Origin: Mesorhizobium sp. L-2-11 | GTDB lineage: Bacteria; Pseudomonadota; Alphaproteobacteria; Rhizobiales; Rhizobiaceae | DNA length: 64,000 nucleotides | Assembly: GCF_016756595.1 (NCBI RefSeq) | Contig: NZ_AP023257.1 | Coordinates: forward strand, 4,356,001 to 4,420,000 | Direction of reading: 5' to 3' | Shown here: piece by piece, positions 1 through 8,949 of the stretch | Layout of the letters: the number at the start of each line of letters is the position of its first letter | How positions within the stretch are numbered: position 1 is the first letter of the stretch | Position numbers and translations under genes: made by a program | Notes under the pieces: generated by a model | Database searches by the model: none | What the model was told of the DNA's origin: nothing | What the model saw: only the letters and a program-made list of their open reading frames with translations

Positions 1-121
1 CTTAACGAAGGGTCACCCGAACAAGGACGATTAACCTAAAGATTTAGCCAATGAATCCGTGCGGTAATTTGCCCGTCCAACTGGATGCGTGGCCTATTCT
101 TGTTGAGCATCGGTCGATGCT

Positions 122-544
122 CTATTGCCGGCTCCGGCGCTTCTGCATCCAGATCATCACGCGAAAGACAATGTAGAGCAGCGCCACCGCCGCATGCGAG
201 GCGACGATCAGCGGCCGGTGACCGAAGAGCTCGGGAAAGCCGGCATGCATGACGGTCTCGGTCGCCGCGCAGATGAACCAGATCACCGGCCCCCAGGAGG
301 CCAGCATCCAAAGACCGGCGGCGGCGAAGGGAAAGAAGACGGCGAGCGTCACCGCCGCCACCTGCCAATGCACCGGCATCAGGTCGAAGCGCCACAACGA
401 GCCGGGATAGAAGCCGATCAGCCGGATCCAGTACAAAATCCCGAACACCAGACAATAGCCTGCGATGACGCGTTGAAACCAGGCGAAGATGACCTCGACC
501 GTCGAGGGCTGGAGCACGACGCGTCTCGACGTGACCTCGCTCAC
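122..544 (-). CDS. DUF6163-like small membrane protein
   Basis: A 140-residue hydrophobic protein with about four predicted membrane segments, one of them around the motif VIWFICAATETVMHAGF. It ends with a basic tail (QKRRSRQ). It resembles the rhizobial family annotated DUF6163, whose function is unknown. The start is a GTG at 544 that overlaps the TGA stop of the upstream CoA hydrolase (GTGA overlap), so the two genes are translationally coupled and almost certainly one operon. A longer frame exists upstream but only shadows the hydrolase. The family name is from recognition, not a search. Confidence 0.75.
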   Translation of the reverse strand: MSEVTSRRVVLQPSTVEVIFAWFQRVIAGYCLVFGILYWIRLIGFYPGSLWRFDLMPVHWQVAAVTLAVFFPFAAAGLWMLASWGPVIWFICAATETVMHAGFPELFGHRPLIVASHAAVALLYIVFRVMIWMQKRRSRQ

Positions 545-1584
545 AGCTTGAGTTCCCGTTCGCCGAGTGGAGCGAAATAGGAATCGACGTCGGCAGCACT
601 GACGTCGTCGATGCCTGCCGGCCGCCATTGCGGCGTCGAGCCCTTGTCGATGATGGCGGCGCGGATGCCTTCGTAGAAATCGTGGCCGGCAAGCATGCGG
701 TTGAGGATGCGGAACTCCATCCGCATGCACTCGTCCATCGACAGCGTCAGCCCGGCGCTGATCTCGCGCCAGGCAACATGCAGGCTGGTCGGCGAGCGGG
801 TGCGGATCGTCGCCAGCGTCTTGGCCGCGAACGCGTCTGCGGGTGCGGCGCGCTCCAGGCTGCCGATGATGTCGCTCAGCGACGGCTGCGCGAAATGGCG
901 GGCGATGGCTTCCAGCGTCGGACTGTCCGTTTCGCGCCGGGCCGGGACGGAAAAGCCGCGAAGCGCCGCTTCCGGGTCGCCTGTCGCAACCAGCCGGTCG
1001 AGAAAGCCGGCCTGGTCCTGCGCCTTGATCGTGTGCGTCGCCAGGCCCGACCACGAAGCGTCGCCATAGCGGATGCGGTTTCCGGTCAGGGCCAGATACA
1101 TGCCGAAGCTGCCGCCGAGGCCCGGCAAGAGATGACTGGCGCCGACATCCGGGAAAAAGCCGATGCCGACTTCCGGCATGGCGAACTGGGCGTTCTCGGT
1201 CAGCAGCCGATGCGAGCCGTGGAACGAGATGCCGACACCGCCGCCCATGACGATACCGTCGATCAGCGCGACATAGGGTTTTTCGAACCGCGCGATGCGG
1301 GCGTTCAGCCGGTATTCGTCGGCGAAGAAGTCGACCGGCGGCTTTCCCGCCCGGCCGGCCTCGTAGATGTGGAGGATGTCGCCGCCGGCCGAAAACGCCC
1401 TGCCCTCGGCCTTGACCACGACAACATCGACACCGTCGTCGCGCTCCCAGGCGCGCAGCGCCTTGTCGAGCGCCCTGACCATGCGATGGGTGACGGCATT
1501 GAGCGCCTGCGGCCGCGTCAGTGTGACGACGCCGGCGCTGCCCAGTCGTTCGAAGCGGATCTCGTTGCCGCCGCCAAAATCCAT
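541..1584 (-). CDS. enoyl-CoA hydratase/isomerase family protein, probable 3-hydroxyisobutyryl-CoA hydrolase
   Basis: A 347-residue crotonase-fold enzyme. The oxyanion-hole segments are visible as GRAFSAGGD (residues 61-69) and IDGIVMGGGVGIS (108-120). The segment MPEVGIGFFPDVGAS (136-150) carries the conserved glutamate. The C-terminal motif RAAIIDKGSTPQWRP and the length (about 350, against about 260 for simple hydratases) match 3-hydroxyisobutyryl-CoA hydrolases, which release 3-hydroxyisobutyrate in valine breakdown. It is cytosolic. It overlaps the downstream DUF6163 gene by 4 bases. The family call is strong. The exact substrate is inferred from length and C-terminal motif, so a general enoyl-CoA hydratase remains possible. 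Confidence 0.88.
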   Translation of the reverse strand: MDFGGGNEIRFERLGSAGVVTLTRPQALNAVTHRMVRALDKALRAWERDDGVDVVVVKAEGRAFSAGGDILHIYEAGRAGKPPVDFFADEYRLNARIARFEKPYVALIDGIVMGGGVGISFHGSHRLLTENAQFAMPEVGIGFFPDVGASHLLPGLGGSFGMYLALTGNRIRYGDASWSGLATHTIKAQDQAGFLDRLVATGDPEAALRGFSVPARRETDSPTLEAIARHFAQPSLSDIIGSLERAAPADAFAAKTLATIRTRSPTSLHVAWREISAGLTLSMDECMRMEFRILNRMLAGHDFYEGIRAAIIDKGSTPQWRPAGIDDVSAADVDSYFAPLGERELKL

Positions 1585-1758
1585 CGCCTAAAGAATCCCT
1601 CCCCCATGCCGCCGGGATTGAAGTGCTAAAGCGTGGCGCATGGGCGCGTCAATGCCAAGGCGCAATCCTGTCCGTGAACCGTCAGCCTTGAAACGCGACT
1701 CCCTTGTGGCTTCCACAGAATAGAGGAGACACGAGGTGCGGCGACCCTTATAAGCCCT

Positions 1759-1898
1759 GGGTTCCTCGCCCCCGCGAAGCGGGGGAGCGGTGGCCGCGAA
1801 GCGGTCGGAGAGGGGGCCTTTTCGCAGGGCGCAGTTCCCCCTCTCCGTCTCGGCTTCGCCGAGCCACCTCTCCCCCACTCCCGTGGGGGCGAGGAACT
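1759..1898. repeat. Large intergenic palindrome, family A, copy 1
   Basis: About 140 bp with arms beginning GGGTTCCTCGCCCCCGCGAA and ending in its near reverse complement (GTGGGGGCGAGGAACT). Nested inside are smaller stems (CGGCTTCGCCG, CCGCGAAGCGG). It lies upstream of hemB. A second copy of the same design is at 35246-35385 upstream of an MFS gene. This is the size and style of rhizobial RIME-like or MITE-like intergenic repeats. There is no ORF of its own. Confidence 0.8.
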
Positions 1899-1982
1899 CA
1901 AGCTGGAAAGCCTGGCACTATCGTGCCGCATTGGTCAGCGGCGGGGGCTCGTGTTAAAAGCCGCCAATCCGGAGTTTTGGCG

Positions 1983-3014
<1,032 letters not shown>

Positions 3015-3063
3015 GGCACTCGCATCGTTTTGGGATTTTGCTGCAATCCGCTAGAATAGGCCC

Positions 3064-3360
3064 ATGAGCAGGAACGAGGTCATCGAACGGTTGCAGAGAA
3101 ACGCAGATGCCATCAAAGGCATGGGCGCAACTTCGCTGTATCTATTCGGGTCGGCAGCGCGGGACGATGCGCAGCCGGACAGCGATCTCGATCTGTTCAT
3201 CGACTATGATCCGGCGCGGCGCTTTTCTCTGATCGACCTGGTCGGGATCAAGCAATTTCTGGAAGAGAAGATGTCAACCGAAATTGACATCACCACACGC
3301 GACAGCCTTCATCCCATGTTGAAGGCCGAGATCGAACAATCGGCCGTACGCGTATTCTGA
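3064..3360 (+). CDS. mntA: MntA-type nucleotidyltransferase antitoxin
   Basis: A 98-residue minimal nucleotidyltransferase with a complete GSX10DXD signature (G29-S30, then D41-L-D43) and a third acidic residue in EIDITTRD. In characterised pairs MntA AMPylates a tyrosine of HepT and neutralises it. It is followed by hepT with an overlapping TGATG junction, the usual co-transcribed antitoxin-toxin order. A weak purine-rich site (AGAATAGG) precedes the ATG. Confidence 0.88.
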   Translation: MSRNEVIERLQRNADAIKGMGATSLYLFGSAARDDAQPDSDLDLFIDYDPARRFSLIDLVGIKQFLEEKMSTEIDITTRDSLHPMLKAEIEQSAVRVF

Positions 3361-3710
3361 TGGCAGTCCGCCGGATCGAGCCGATCCTAGCCGAGATCAT
3401 GGCGGCTTTGGATGGCATCAGCGCTGCCACCGCCGGCAAGACACTGGACGACTTTCGTGACGACTGGCTGCTTCGTCATGGCGTGGAGCGCGGCATCGAG
3501 ATTATCTCCGAAGCTGCCCGGCACATCCCGGACGATTTGCTCGCTCTTGCTCCAGAAATTCCCTGGAAACAGATTCGTGGAATTGGCAACGTTTTGCGTC
3601 ACGAATACCACAAGACTTCCGACGCCATCATCTGGACCGTGGTGACAGACAGTCTGTCGCCGCTCCGCCTGGCTGTCGAGCGCATACTCGAGGCGTCGCG
3701 GCGCAAGTAG
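3360..3710 (+). CDS. hepT: HepT-like (DUF86) ribonuclease toxin
   Basis: A 116-residue helical HEPN-fold protein. HepT toxins are RNases with an RX4HXY motif whose tyrosine is the AMPylation target. Here the corresponding stretch is GNVLRHEYH (76-84): H81 and Y83 are present, but the expected arginine five residues before the histidine is G76, with arginines instead at 73 and 80. It overlaps mntA by one base, giving coupled translation. The family is clear. Whether this subgroup variant is an active RNase cannot be read from the sequence. Confidence 0.85.
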   Translation: MAVRRIEPILAEIMAALDGISAATAGKTLDDFRDDWLLRHGVERGIEIISEAARHIPDDLLALAPEIPWKQIRGIGNVLRHEYHKTSDAIIWTVVTDSLSPLRLAVERILEASRRK

Positions 3711-3859
3711 CCGCCTGCTGCAAACTCCCCTCTTGGCGCTGGCCCTTATGCTGGCCAAACGAGCCGCTCATGCTCGGCGGCGAAATACCGCTTGCAAATC
3801 GCAATCAGTCCGGCTAAAAATAACTGCTTGCATTTCACAACTGGTTTAGGGAGGTACCT

Positions 3860-4501
3860 ATGTCCAAGCTTCGCGTCAACGCTTTCACCGTGTCCATCGA
3901 CGGCTTCGGCGCCGGTCCCGACCAGGACCTGAAAGAGCCGCTGGGCGTCGGCGGGGAAGCCCTGCACACATGGATGTTCGGCACCCGAACCTTCCGCAAC
4001 ATGTCCGGCGAGGACAGCGGCACCACGGACACGGACGACGGGTTCGTGGCGCGCAGCTTCGAAAATGTCGGGGCTTGGATAATGGGACGGAATATGTTCG
4101 GGCCGATCCGGGGAGAATGGCCTGATGAAAGTTGGAAAGGCTGGTGGGGAGACAACCCGCCGTATCATGTGCCGGTCTTCGTGCTCACCCACCATCCGCG
4201 GGATCCTGTCGTCATGGAGGGCGGCACGACCTTCCATTTCGTGCCCGACATTCACTCAGCGCTGGAAAAGGCGAAGGCCGCGGCTGACGGCAAGGATGTC
4301 CGGCTCGGCGGCGGCGTCGCCACGATCCGGCAATATCTCCGGGAAAAGCTCATCGACGACATGCATCTGGCGATATCGCCGATGCTGCTCGGCTCAGGCG
4401 AGAACCTTTTTGCCGGCATCGACATGGTCAAGCTCGGCTACCGCTGCAGCGAGCAGGTCGCAACGCCGAATGCCATGCATGTCATCATCGAGCGCGATTA
4501 G
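3860..4501 (+). CDS. dihydrofolate reductase/RibD-like family protein
   Basis: A 213-residue protein starting SKLRVNAFTVSIDGF, the typical beta strand and loop of the RibD C-terminal/DHFR fold. Later it has MGRNMFGPIRGEW (about 76-88), VFVLTHHPRDPV and the nucleotide-binding glycine run DVRLGGGVATIRQYL (about 150-164). Stand-alone members are NADPH-dependent reductases of unknown substrate, and nothing nearby points to riboflavin or folate synthesis. A good Shine-Dalgarno site (GGGAGGT) 6 bases before the ATG fixes the start. It is monocistronic: a repeat-rich gap follows. Confidence 0.85.
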   Translation: MSKLRVNAFTVSIDGFGAGPDQDLKEPLGVGGEALHTWMFGTRTFRNMSGEDSGTTDTDDGFVARSFENVGAWIMGRNMFGPIRGEWPDESWKGWWGDNPPYHVPVFVLTHHPRDPVVMEGGTTFHFVPDIHSALEKAKAAADGKDVRLGGGVATIRQYLREKLIDDMHLAISPMLLGSGENLFAGIDMVKLGYRCSEQVATPNAMHVIIERD

Positions 4502-4519
4502 GACATTTCGTCTGCTCTT

Positions 4520-4602
4520 TTGGCGAAAGCCTCGGTGCTGGCCCCTTTCTCCCCCTCACTATACGGGGAGAAATGCCCGGCAGGGCAATGAGGGGCGGCG
4601 CA
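4520..4602 (+). repeat. Intergenic repeat family C, copy 1
   Basis: Carries the signature CACTATACGGGGAGAAATG followed by CCCGGCAGGGCAATGAGGGG. The same unit occurs at 8436-8518. Similarity between these two copies begins upstream, around TGGCGAAA. An inverted partial copy is at 4706-4764. Non-coding; it lies between convergent genes. Confidence 0.75.
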
Positions 4603-4705
4603 AGCGATCGAAGATTACGCTGCCGGACAATATACTGAGGGCAATATGACCTCAGAATAAGTTTGATCGACGCAGTGACTTGGGCTGGTTAAACTGTCGA
4701 GGTTG

Positions 4706-4764
4706 GCGCCGCCCCTCATCTGCCTGCCGGCACCTTCTCCCCGTATAGTGACGGGGAGAAGGGA
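4706..4764 (-). repeat. Intergenic repeat family C, inverted copy 2
   Basis: Reverse-complement partial copy of the 4520-4602 unit (GCCGCCCCTCAT, then CTTCTCCCCGTATAGTGACG). Together they form a long-range inverted repeat with about 100 bp between arms, downstream of ppk2. The transcript could fold into a strong hairpin and act as a terminator for the convergent genes. That role is inference. Confidence 0.7.
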
Positions 4765-4772
4765 GCGCTGTC

Positions 4773-5693
4773 TCAATACTTCTGCGGAACATACAGCTCG
4801 CGCGGCAGCACCTGGCGCTCGTATTCGGGATTGAATACGCGGTCGGGCAGCGTGATCTCCTCGTGCGGCACCTCCTCATAGGGCATCTGCTTGAGGAGGT
4901 GATCGATGCAGTTCAGCCGTGCCCGTTTCTTGTCGTTGCCCTCGACGATGAACCACGGGGCTTCGGGGATGTTGGTGCGGGCGAACGTCTCTTCCTTGGC
5001 CTTGGTGTACTGTTCCCAGCGCACGCGCGACTGCAGGTCCATCGGCGACAGCTTCCACTGCTTCATCGGATCATGGATGCGCATCTGAAAGCACATCTGC
5101 TGCTCCTCGTCGGTGATGGAGAACCAGTATTTGACCAGGGTGATGCCGGAGCGGACCAGCATGCGCTCGAACTCCGGCACGTCGCGAAAAAACTCCTCGA
5201 CCTGCTCCGGCTCGGCGAAGCCCATCACACGCTCGACGCCGGAGCGGTTGTACCAGGAGCGGTCGAACAGCACGATCTCGCCGCCCGCAGGCAGATGCGG
5301 CACGTAACGCTGGAAATACCATTGCGACTTCTCGCGCTCGGTCGGCGCCGGAAGCGCGACGACGCGGCAGATGCGCGGATTGAGCCGCTGGGTGATGCGC
5401 TTGATCACGCCGCCCTTGCCGGCCGAGTCGCGGCCCTCGAAAACCACCACCAGCTTCTTCCTGGTGTAAGCCACCCAGGACTGCAGCTTGATCAATTCGG
5501 ATTGCAGCGTGATCAGGTCGCGAAAATATTGCAGGCGATCCATCGAGGGCGGATGCGTGTTCTTGTAGATCTTGGCGATTTCCAGCGACAGCGCCGGTTC
5601 CGACATCTCCAGCTCGTAGTCCTCGTCGAGCGTGTCGGCCAGCTCCGCTTCCAGCCAGTCCTTGGCGGGAGAATTCTGTTTTGCTTCGGTCAT
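4773..5693 (-). CDS. ppk2: polyphosphate kinase 2 family protein
   Basis: A 306-residue PPK2 enzyme. PPK2 proteins use polyphosphate to phosphorylate nucleotides (GDP/ADP to GTP/ATP, or NMP to NDP depending on class). The Walker A is GRDSAGKGG (87-95), and the Walker B/lid segment is FDRSWYNRSGVERVMGF (143-159). The conserved block WKLSPMDLQSRVRWEQY is also present. The acidic N-terminal arm (about 1-40) is typical of the single-domain rhizobial form. The start is the ATG at 5693. It is monocistronic, between a repeat cluster and a divergent aldo/keto reductase gene. Confidence 0.93.
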   Translation of the reverse strand: MTEAKQNSPAKDWLEAELADTLDEDYELEMSEPALSLEIAKIYKNTHPPSMDRLQYFRDLITLQSELIKLQSWVAYTRKKLVVVFEGRDSAGKGGVIKRITQRLNPRICRVVALPAPTEREKSQWYFQRYVPHLPAGGEIVLFDRSWYNRSGVERVMGFAEPEQVEEFFRDVPEFERMLVRSGITLVKYWFSITDEEQQMCFQMRIHDPMKQWKLSPMDLQSRVRWEQYTKAKEETFARTNIPEAPWFIVEGNDKKRARLNCIDHLLKQMPYEEVPHEEITLPDRVFNPEYERQVLPRELYVPQKY

Positions 5694-5947
5694 TTATGCT
5701 GCTCCGCTTGCACGCCCGTGTCGGCGTCGGCCTGCCGGCCGAGATCGGACACCTTGAGCCGATTTGCATATAGGCCGGCAATGACGGTTTTATTGCAGCC
5801 GGCCCGCGCACCGGCCGCGCAAATCCGTGAGATGTGATCGATCAGCCTCCCTGGCGCGCACGACAAACGGGCCGAATTGTCCTACAAAGCCAGGATCCCC
5901 GGGCAGCCTTCAAAGCTCCCTTCTCAACGCAATTGCGAGGATCTGAC

Positions 5948-6991
5948 ATGGAATATCGTACACTCGGCCGTTCCGGGCTGAAGGTTTCGACGCTGACCAT
6001 GGGCACCATGACTTTTGGCGGCGCCGGCGCATTTTCGGCGGTCGGCAAGACCGATCTCTACGAGGCTCGCCGGATGATCGACCTCTGCATCGACGCCGGC
6101 ATCAATCTCATCGACACCGCCAATGTCTACTCGAACGGGCTTTCGGAAGAGATCATCGGCGAAGCGCTCGGCGGCAAACGCAAGGGCGATGTGCTGATCG
6201 CCTCCAAGGCACGCATGCGGATCGGCAACGGCCCCAACGATGAGGGCCTGTCGCGCTACCATCTGATCCGCGAGTGCGAGAAGAGCCTGAAGCGCCTCAG
6301 GACCGACGTCATCGACATCTATTTCCTGCACGAATGGGACGGCACGACGCCGCTCGAAGAGACCATCGCCGCGCTCGACACGCTCGTCAGCCAGGGCAAG
6401 ATCCGCTATGTCGGCTGTTCCAACTATTCCGGCTGGCAAGTGATGAAGGCGCTGGGGATCAGCGACCGCCAGCACCAGCCGCGCTTCGTCACCCAGCAGA
6501 TCCACTACACGCTGGAAGCGCGCGAAGCCGAATATGAACTGCTGCCGATCTCGGTCGACCAGGGGCTTGGCGTGCTGGTGTGGAGCCCGCTCGCCGGTGG
6601 ACTGCTGTCCGGCAAATACCATCGCGACCAGGCCACCGCCCGCCAGCTCAGCGGCTGGACCGAACCGCCGATCCGCGACGAGGACCGGCTGTGGCGGATC
6701 GTCGATGTGCTCGCCCATATCGGCAACAACCATGGCGTTTCGGCGGCGCAGGTGGCGCTTGCCTGGCTGCTCGGCCGGCCCGCGGTCAGTTCGCTGGTCA
6801 TCGGCGGACGGACCGAAGCCCAGTTCAAGGACAATATCGCCGCCGCCAGCCTGGTGCTGACCAGCGATGAGCGCGCACGCCTCGACGCTGTCAGCCGCCC
6901 GCCGGTTCTCTACCCCTATTGGCACCAGCAGTTCACGGCAAAGGACCGGTTTGGTCCGGCCGATCTGGTTCTTGACCGGGAAGATATCTGA
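5948..6991 (+). CDS. aldo/keto reductase
   Basis: A 347-residue NADPH-dependent TIM-barrel oxidoreductase. The catalytic tetrad is visible as D56 and Y61 (DTANVYSNG), K87 (IASKAR) and H128 (YFLHEWDG). The cofactor-binding end is SSLVIGGRTEAQF. The opening EYRTLGRSGLKVSTLTMGTM is typical of the YajO/Tas-like group. The ATG at 5948 follows GAGGATCTG. The longer frame upstream has no ribosome site. The substrate is unknown. Confidence 0.92.
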   Translation: MEYRTLGRSGLKVSTLTMGTMTFGGAGAFSAVGKTDLYEARRMIDLCIDAGINLIDTANVYSNGLSEEIIGEALGGKRKGDVLIASKARMRIGNGPNDEGLSRYHLIRECEKSLKRLRTDVIDIYFLHEWDGTTPLEETIAALDTLVSQGKIRYVGCSNYSGWQVMKALGISDRQHQPRFVTQQIHYTLEAREAEYELLPISVDQGLGVLVWSPLAGGLLSGKYHRDQATARQLSGWTEPPIRDEDRLWRIVDVLAHIGNNHGVSAAQVALAWLLGRPAVSSLVIGGRTEAQFKDNIAAASLVLTSDERARLDAVSRPPVLYPYWHQQFTAKDRFGPADLVLDREDI

Positions 6992-7023
6992 CATCGATCC
7001 AGATCAGGTCGAAGGTCGCCGGC

Positions 7024-7995
7024 TTAGCCTGAGATAAAACGCCAGACCTCGGGATCAGGCTCGATCTGGCCGCTGAGCACGAAATATTTGTAGAGCACGA
7101 GCAGGCAGATCGCCTGCTCGGCCCGCTCGTCGGCGAACTGGCGGCAATAGGCGTTAGCGGCGGCAACGATGCGTTCGGCCTCAGTCGGATGCCTTTCGAG
7201 ATATTGCACCCGCTCGGCAAGATCCGTGAAATCAGGTTCGAGCGGCACATAGTGAACACCAGCCACGAGTTCGCTTTCGGCGAACCATGTCTCATATGTT
7301 GGCGGTGGCATCAGGCACAGCGAATTCGAACTCATAATCCATTTCAAGTTGGTCGCCACATCGTTGCCTTCGAGCGAAATGATGTAGCGACAGCGCCGCT
7401 GCTGGTCGATGCTCAGATAAGGCTTGCGATATTCCGGCGCTGCCGTCGGCTTGGGCGTTCCGACATCGCAAAAGGGCAGATCGCGCGCAGCGTCCAGAAG
7501 CAAGGTCCTTATCGGGTTGTTGAGCTCGCCGCGCCACACCGCAACCGGAAGCTTGTCCGCGAAGGCTACATCGTCGGCGGGCATGTGGAAGTGGCGGAAC
7601 TTGTTGAGCTTGAACAGGACCCCGTTTCTGTTGTCACCGGCGATCGGCCGATCCTTGACGATCGACGGCATCGTAGGCACGTCGACGACGTCGCCGAATT
7701 CGAGATCGATGCGCAAATCGGGATCGAAGTAGCGGGCAAATTCCTTCAGATCGTAGTAGTACATGCTCCGGCCTCTTGGTAGCCGGCTGACCGGCACGGC
7801 CCCGCCGCTCGGCGCGAAAGCGACCTGCAATCTGTTGTAGTAGTTGAGACGCGCGCGGACCGATCCGTCCGAAAGCCTGGCCTGATCGAGCAGCGCGGCG
7901 AGCCTGCGGCGGAACAGCGCCTGCGGTGCGATATCGCGCACGGCATTGCGCGCATAGTAGAATAGCTTCTGTGCGTTTCTTTGAAGGGTGGCCAT
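7024..7995 (-). CDS. glycosyltransferase family 90 (CAP10/LPS-modifying-like) protein
   Basis: A 323-residue protein with the family 90 core: KDRPIAGDNRNGVLFKLNKFRH (interrupted as KDRPI and NRNGVLFKLN), VAVWRGELNNP, and the nucleotide-sugar binding block SLEGNDVATNLKWIMSSNS. The tail EPDFTDLAERVQYL is also characteristic. Bacterial relatives are annotated as lipopolysaccharide core or capsule glycosyltransferases. There is no signal peptide, so it should act on the cytoplasmic side. It converges with the aldo/keto reductase, 32 bp apart. The acceptor and sugar cannot be told. Confidence 0.82.
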   Translation of the reverse strand: MATLQRNAQKLFYYARNAVRDIAPQALFRRRLAALLDQARLSDGSVRARLNYYNRLQVAFAPSGGAVPVSRLPRGRSMYYYDLKEFARYFDPDLRIDLEFGDVVDVPTMPSIVKDRPIAGDNRNGVLFKLNKFRHFHMPADDVAFADKLPVAVWRGELNNPIRTLLLDAARDLPFCDVGTPKPTAAPEYRKPYLSIDQQRRCRYIISLEGNDVATNLKWIMSSNSLCLMPPPTYETWFAESELVAGVHYVPLEPDFTDLAERVQYLERHPTEAERIVAAANAYCRQFADERAEQAICLLVLYKYFVLSGQIEPDPEVWRFISG

Positions 7996-8197
7996 CGGTC
8001 ACTTGGCGAAAAGTCGGCTTGTGATTTGCCCCCCGGTCGCTCCTACACCATTGTGCCGGCTATCTTGCAAGCCACGGAACCGTGTTCAGTCGGCGTGCCG
8101 GCTGTCTATGGAGCCGATCGCCCTTTGTGGTGTTGTATTTGTAGGCCAATGCTCCTAGGCAGGGCTAATAACCCTTTGGATTGCGAAAGGAAGAGAT

Positions 8198-8356
8198 ATG
8201 GCGCGAGCACCGAATTACGGCCAGGAACGCAAGGAACGCGATCGGCAGAAGGCTGCCAAGAAGGCGGAAAAGCAGGCGGCCAAGGTCGCAGCCAAGGAAC
8301 GTTCGAAGCCGGAAGACGAGACCACGTCCGAGACCGAAACAGAAACCGCAGAGTAA
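8198..8356 (+). CDS. Small charged hypothetical protein (MARAPNYGQERKERDRQK type)
   Basis: A 52-residue ORF with a clear ribosome site (AAGGAAGAG) 5 bases before the ATG. The sequence is lysine/alanine-rich and probably one long helix (KKAEKQAAKVAAKE), with an acidic threonine/glutamate tail. I recognise this start from rhizobial genomes, where it recurs as a conserved hypothetical protein. No function is known. It is alone between two genes and is followed by a family C repeat. Confidence 0.6.
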   Translation: MARAPNYGQERKERDRQKAAKKAEKQAAKVAAKERSKPEDETTSETETETAE

Positions 8357-8435
8357 ACTGCACGGCAATCGCCTCGCAGTAACGGCGAGAAGGGATCTGG
8401 CCGCAACCTCGGCTCGCTTTCTGCAACGCTGGAGA

Positions 8436-8518
8436 TTGGCGAAACCCTTGGTGCAGGCCGCTTTCTCCCAGTCACTATACGGGGAGAAATGCCCGGCAGG
8501 GCAATGAGGGGCAGCGCA
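8436..8518 (+). repeat. Intergenic repeat family C, copy 3
   Basis: Same unit and orientation as 4520-4602. It shares TGGCGAAA at its left, then GTCACTATACGGGGAGAAAT and the GCAATGAGGGGCAGCGC end. Non-coding. Confidence 0.72.
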
Positions 8519-8575
8519 AACCTGAAGCGATTGCCCTTTGGTAAAAGCGCATCCGGCCCGCGAGGCGCTGCGTCT

Positions 8576-8833
8576 TCAGACCGGCGCCTTGTCGCTGACG
8601 AAAACGTTCACTTCGCGGGCGGCGGCGATGAAGGCACGCCTTGCGATCATTGCCGGTTTGTCGCCGGCCAGCGCATCATGGCAGGCCTGCAGCGCTTCGC
8701 GATGTTTTTGACTGCGCTTGCCGGGCCAGTTGTTGAGGAGGTAATCGGAAGCCTCGCGGGCGGTCCGCAAGAGCTGAGTGGTTCCCGCCGCGCCCTTGAC
8801 GGTCACGGGTGTTTCAAATCGGTTGTTTTCCAT
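8576..8833 (-). CDS. DUF982 family protein
   Basis: An 85-residue protein. The pattern REASDYLLNNWPG ... A...CHDALAG ... ARRAFIAAAREV is the DUF982 signature, a small family found mainly in rhizobia, often in several copies, with unknown function. The start at 8833 (MENNRF) is chosen because the longer frame runs into the divergent MFS promoter region. A second DUF982 protein, apparently shortened, is in the island at 47228-47422. Confidence 0.8.
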   Translation of the reverse strand: MENNRFETPVTVKGAAGTTQLLRTAREASDYLLNNWPGKRSQKHREALQACHDALAGDKPAMIARRAFIAAAREVNVFVSDKAPV

Positions 8834-8949
8834 CGCCGCTCTTACGCCATCGGGGCTCGCGAAGCGAGCGCGAAAGTGGTTGCCACCGCAATCACGCCGC
8901 GACGCTGGCAAATCCCCTGGTCCGCAGAACTGGCCCGACAGGACATGAC

